Of a stretch of DNA of 37,374 nucleotides, positions 34,833-37,374 are shown piece by piece. Location: contig NZ_WTSY02000021.1 in assembly GCF_009828775.2 (NCBI RefSeq), positions 1 through 37,374 of the forward strand, in the 5' to 3' direction. Numbering within the stretch: position 1 is the first letter of the stretch; the number at the start of each line of letters is the position of its first letter. The notes below the pieces were generated by a model. That model was not told the origin of the DNA. It made no database searches and saw nothing but the letters and a program-made list of their open reading frames with translations. The DNA is from Erysipelothrix aquatica (GTDB taxonomy: Bacteria > Bacillota_I > Bacilli_A > Erysipelotrichales > Erysipelotrichaceae). A program made the translations under genes and the position numbers.

Positions 34833-35664
34833 ATTGTTTAAGATGAACTGTTTGAGTATTATACGGCATTGCAATTCCTTTTTCATCCAGCGCATTTTTT
34901 ATATCTTTACGCATACGACGTTCAATTTCATAATTTTTGCCGGCTTCGGTTTTAACACTCACCCGAACTTTAATAGCACTTTGAGCAAAGTCAACGATTC
35001 CAATAACCTCAACCGGCGAAAGTGCGCCCTCATAATTCATTGGGGAAACAATGTCCTGTAAAGTTGAAATGATGGAATCTGTACTCATTTCATAAGGCAT
35101 CGGAATATCAACATAAGCATTCATATATTCTTTTGAGTAATTAACGATAACTTTGATTTCACCGTTGGGAATGGTAATGACTTCACCTGTTAATCCATTA
35201 CGCAAAATCGTCGACAGTAGTGTTACTTCAACGACTTCCCCAACAGAATCTTCGATTTTTACGACATCGCCGATTACATATTGATTTTCTGTAAGAATCA
35301 AGAATCCAGATATCGTATCACGTACAACCTCTTGTGCACCTAACCCAACTGCAACACCGACTGCAGAACCAATTGCAAGTAACGGAGCAATTGAGATGTT
35401 GAAAATTTCAAGCATGAAAGTAAATGCAATGACATAGAGTATGTAGCGGATAATTTTCGCGATTAATTGGTAAATTGTGCGTTTATTTATATCAATTCGA
35501 CGCTCGTTGGCAATGCGATCAATCGCACTTTCAATCGCACGGTTAATGACCCACACGCCAAAGAATAAGATTGCAGTCGCAATGACACGTTGTGCAAACG
35601 GTGACGAGATATATCCCCATAACGATGTAACATTATCAACTTCAGTTTTAAATTCTGGTGACAT
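34831..35664 (-). CDS. MscS-family small-conductance mechanosensitive channel
   Basis: This 277-residue membrane protein has three N-terminal helices (about residues 22-45, 70-88 and 93-112). The pore helix and beta-domain junction reads GSAVGVAVGLGAQEVVRDTI, and a cytosolic cage part contains VIGDVVKIEDSVGEV and ITIPNGEI. It releases solutes upon osmotic downshock. It is 9 bases behind the YihY-type gene, with AGGAGG ahead of its ATG. Confidence 0.95.
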   Translation of the reverse strand: MSPEFKTEVDNVTSLWGYISSPFAQRVIATAILFFGVWVINRAIESAIDRIANERRIDINKRTIYQLIAKIIRYILYVIAFTFMLEIFNISIAPLLAIGSAVGVAVGLGAQEVVRDTISGFLILTENQYVIGDVVKIEDSVGEVVEVTLLSTILRNGLTGEVITIPNGEIKVIVNYSKEYMNAYVDIPMPYEMSTDSIISTLQDIVSPMNYEGALSPVEVIGIVDFAQSAIKVRVSVKTEAGKNYEIERRMRKDIKNALDEKGIAMPYNTQTVHLKQ

Positions 35665-35673
35665 AACGACCTC

Positions 35674-36462
35674 CTAAAACTTCGTTAAGAATCGGATAAG
35701 GCGATTCTTTTCTGGTAATTCTGATTCATTGTCTCTAAAGACATAATTGATACTATAGCCAAAGAAAATAATCCAGGCAATAAACCATCCCGAGATCAGT
35801 AAAATCATAATGGATGCTAGCGGACCATAAATCGTTTGATAATTCGTAAAGCGATTAATATAAACGAAGAACAGTTGTCCTAAAAGCAGTAATATTAACG
35901 CTGCTATAATAGCTCCTGGAAGTACCTCCCGCCACTTGGTATAGCGAAAAGACATCAGACGGTAAAAAACCATAAAGAAGCCGATAACCAATGGAATGAC
36001 AAAAAGCTTGTATGAGAAGTCAAAGAATCCCATAACCAACCCCACACTTGCAACTCCGACTAAAATCAGCAAGAAATAAGTAACCGATAGCCCGCGAAGT
36101 AACCAACCATTAACCGATACTTGATCTTGCTCACTACTCAGAATTAAAAATGAGTAGATACTTTTGGATCCAACCCATACACTCGCAGCAAACAATGTAA
36201 TTAAAAGTCCTAAGTTATCAAAATTAGAAGCCGAGATATAGAGTACAAACGGCTCAATTAAGTCTTTCGGTATATAACGCTGTAGAAATGAAATAAGTTG
36301 CTCTACTGGGACAACATATTTCCCAATAAAAACAACTGCTAAAATTAAAATGGGAGCAATCCCAACGATTAGTGAATAAGCAAATGCGTATGTGAAGAGT
36401 GTTCCTTCATTTGAAGACATCATTGTAAACAATGCCTTTAGATTTTTTCGATATTTTTTCAT
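35674..36462 (-). CDS. YihY/virulence factor BrkB family membrane protein
   Basis: This 262-residue protein has about six membrane helices. Family features are a charged N-terminus, TYAFAYSLIVGIAPILILAV (about residues 24-43), a LLGQLFFVYINRFTNYQTIYG region near 195 and the ending IIFFGYSINYVF. The function of the family is not settled. Earlier names such as ribonuclease BN are not correct for it. GAGGG lies ahead of the ATG, and it is in an operon with the channel gene. Confidence 0.9.
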   Translation of the reverse strand: MKKYRKNLKALFTMMSSNEGTLFTYAFAYSLIVGIAPILILAVVFIGKYVVPVEQLISFLQRYIPKDLIEPFVLYISASNFDNLGLLITLFAASVWVGSKSIYSFLILSSEQDQVSVNGWLLRGLSVTYFLLILVGVASVGLVMGFFDFSYKLFVIPLVIGFFMVFYRLMSFRYTKWREVLPGAIIAALILLLLGQLFFVYINRFTNYQTIYGPLASIMILLISGWFIAWIIFFGYSINYVFRDNESELPEKNRLIRFLTKF

Positions 36463-36561
36463 AAGAGTCCCTCATTCCTATCATAACAAAAAACGTGGCA
36501 ATGTTTCCACTATGTGAGGGTATGATTCATTGTAGTTTTTTGTAGACCGTAATAACAGTTG

Positions 36562-36596
36562 AAAAAACCGCACTTTTTTAAAGTTGCGGTTTTTTA
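36562..36596. terminator. Terminator of the Cna-B surface protein gene
   Basis: AAAAAACCGCA and TGCGGTTTTTT form a long imperfect stem with T-runs on both strands. It lies just after the surface protein stop at 36612. Confidence 0.88.
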
Positions 36597-36611
36597 ACTT
36601 ATTTGTGACTC

Positions 36612-37374
36612 TTAGTGTTTTGGACGGCGTTTCATTCGTGATGCGAGCATCATGACAAAACCACCAGCAATTAATATCCATCCATAATTCTTATCCGCTA
36701 AACCTGTTTCTGGTAATACAGGTTTAGGATTTAATGTATTCGTAATATCGAATCCTTCAATCTGCGTTGTATAGCCGGGAACAGCATCCTCACGAACTGT
36801 ATACTCAATACTTCGTACTCCTGCAAATTTTGGTAAATTTGCAAATTCATAGTACCAAACATTATCGGCTTTAGACCACACAGGTTTAACATTTTGTACC
36901 TCTTTACCATCAGCGTATAAGCGTACTGTTATAGCAAGAGGACGTTGGCTTGATTGATTGGATTGATCAACCCATGTTTTGGTTCCATTGATTGATACAA
37001 GCTCTATCGGTGGTTCAATTTTCGTATTTGTAATATCGAGTCCTGTTTGGGATGTTTGATAACCCGGTACCGCATCTTCTGTAACGGTATAGGTAATTTC
37101 TTTACCTTCATGAATTTTCGGAACATCCTTAAACGTATAAGTCCATACATCACCTGCTTTAGTCCAGATTGGTGCAACATTCGTTACTTCAGTACCGTCT
37201 GCATACAAGCGTACAATAATTGCTTCAGGGCGAAGCGGGCTTTGGTCATCAACCCATGTTTTGGTTCCATTGATTGATACAAGCTCTATCGGTGGTTCAA
37301 TTTTCGTATTTGTAATATCGAGTCCTGTTTGGGATGTTTGATAACCCGGTACCGCATCTTCTGTAACGGTATAG
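36612..37374 (-). CDS. LPXTG-anchored surface protein with Cna-B repeats (C-terminal part)
   Basis: The reading frame stays open to the window edge, so only the last about 253 residues are seen. They hold an incomplete Cna-B domain at the edge and two full ones (each with INGTKTWVD near the start, RLYADG in the middle and YTVTEDAVPGY or YTVREDAVPGY near the end). These are followed by a sortase signal LPETG, a hydrophobic helix and the basic tail MKRRPKH. Cna-B domains act as rigid stalks, often with internal isopeptide bonds. The protein is probably a cell-wall adhesin. Its N-terminal binding region lies outside the window. Confidence 0.93.
   Translation of the reverse strand, partial: YTVTEDAVPGYQTSQTGLDITNTKIEPPIELVSINGTKTWVDDQSPLRPEAIIVRLYADGTEVTNVAPIWTKAGDVWTYTFKDVPKIHEGKEITYTVTEDAVPGYQTSQTGLDITNTKIEPPIELVSINGTKTWVDQSNQSSQRPLAITVRLYADGKEVQNVKPVWSKADNVWYYEFANLPKFAGVRSIEYTVREDAVPGYTTQIEGFDITNTLNPKPVLPETGLADKNYGWILIAGGFVMMLASRMKRRPKH
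36967..37374. repeat. Tandem 282-bp Cna-B coding repeat
   Basis: Positions 36967-37092 and 37249-37374 are identical over 126 bases, a period of 282 bp (94 codons). The second copy is cut by the window edge. Between them the sequence differs (DDQSPLRPEAIIV against DQSNQSSQRPLAITV). Confidence 0.9.

Noticed and set aside
34771-35061. 96-residue plus-strand open frame after fabV
   Set aside because: It runs through the fabV-mscS terminator and antisense to mscS, with no ribosome binding site.

Overview
The window looks like chromosome of a low-GC Gram-positive bacterium (Bacillota). It has strong AGGAGG ribosome binding sites, sigma-A type promoters, many short hairpin-T terminators, an LPXTG surface protein, a lipoprotein with a lipobox, an ECF folate transporter subunit and a tetrahydrofolate riboswitch. 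Erysipelotrichia or a related Bacilli-like lineage is my guess from overall gene style. It cannot be proven from this sequence alone. No rRNA, tRNA, CRISPR array, prophage or insertion sequence is visible.

Layout. 1-2809 (+): a pyroglutamate (5-oxoproline) operon with a two-subunit DUF969/DUF979 permease, pyroglutamyl peptidase and a gamma-glutamylcyclotransferase-like protein. 2824-3556 (+): a lone membrane protein. 3562-5829 (-): a sulfur/redox operon (thioredoxin, CoA-disulfide reductase-rhodanese fusion, CstR-like repressor) with a CsoR/CstR-type operator inside its promoter. 5843-6410 (-): a small membrane protein. 6496-15058 (-): the complete F1Fo ATP synthase operon (atpI-B-E-F-H-A-G-D-C), which runs without a break into ktrB-ktrA for potassium uptake. 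The c subunit carries most of a sodium-binding signature. 15244-16988 (-): a deacetylase-like protein with an orphan ABC substrate-binding lipoprotein. 17016-21515 (-): tex followed by four tandem paralogous six-helix membrane proteins of unknown function. One of these is split by a -1 frame change exactly at a U UUU UUC UGA slippery/stop site. 21592-23988 (-): formate-tetrahydrofolate ligase and FolT, with a THF riboswitch ahead of folT. 24120-24646 (+): YbaK-type Cys-tRNA(Pro) deacylase. 24645-33632: the type II fatty acid synthesis locus (acpP-fabD-fabG-fabF-fabZ-acpS-plsC and accB-accC-accD-accA-fabH on -, divergent fabV on +), with two near-identical TTTGATATTCAAA palindromes at its promoters. 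34811-36462 (-): an MscS channel and a YihY/BrkB family membrane protein. 36562-37374 (-): the C-terminal end of a Cna-B repeat LPXTG surface protein that runs off the window.

How the parts fit. Most genes form tight operons with overlapping or nearly overlapping stops and starts. The fatty acid locus appears to be one regulon: FabT-like operators sit at the acc, fabV and acp promoters, so malonyl-CoA supply, elongation and the enoyl reductase step would be controlled together. ATP synthase plus Ktr suggests a cation-energetics operon (ATP, Na+, K+). fhs and folT are joined by folate. The least explained element is the tex-linked paralog array with its possible programmed frameshift.
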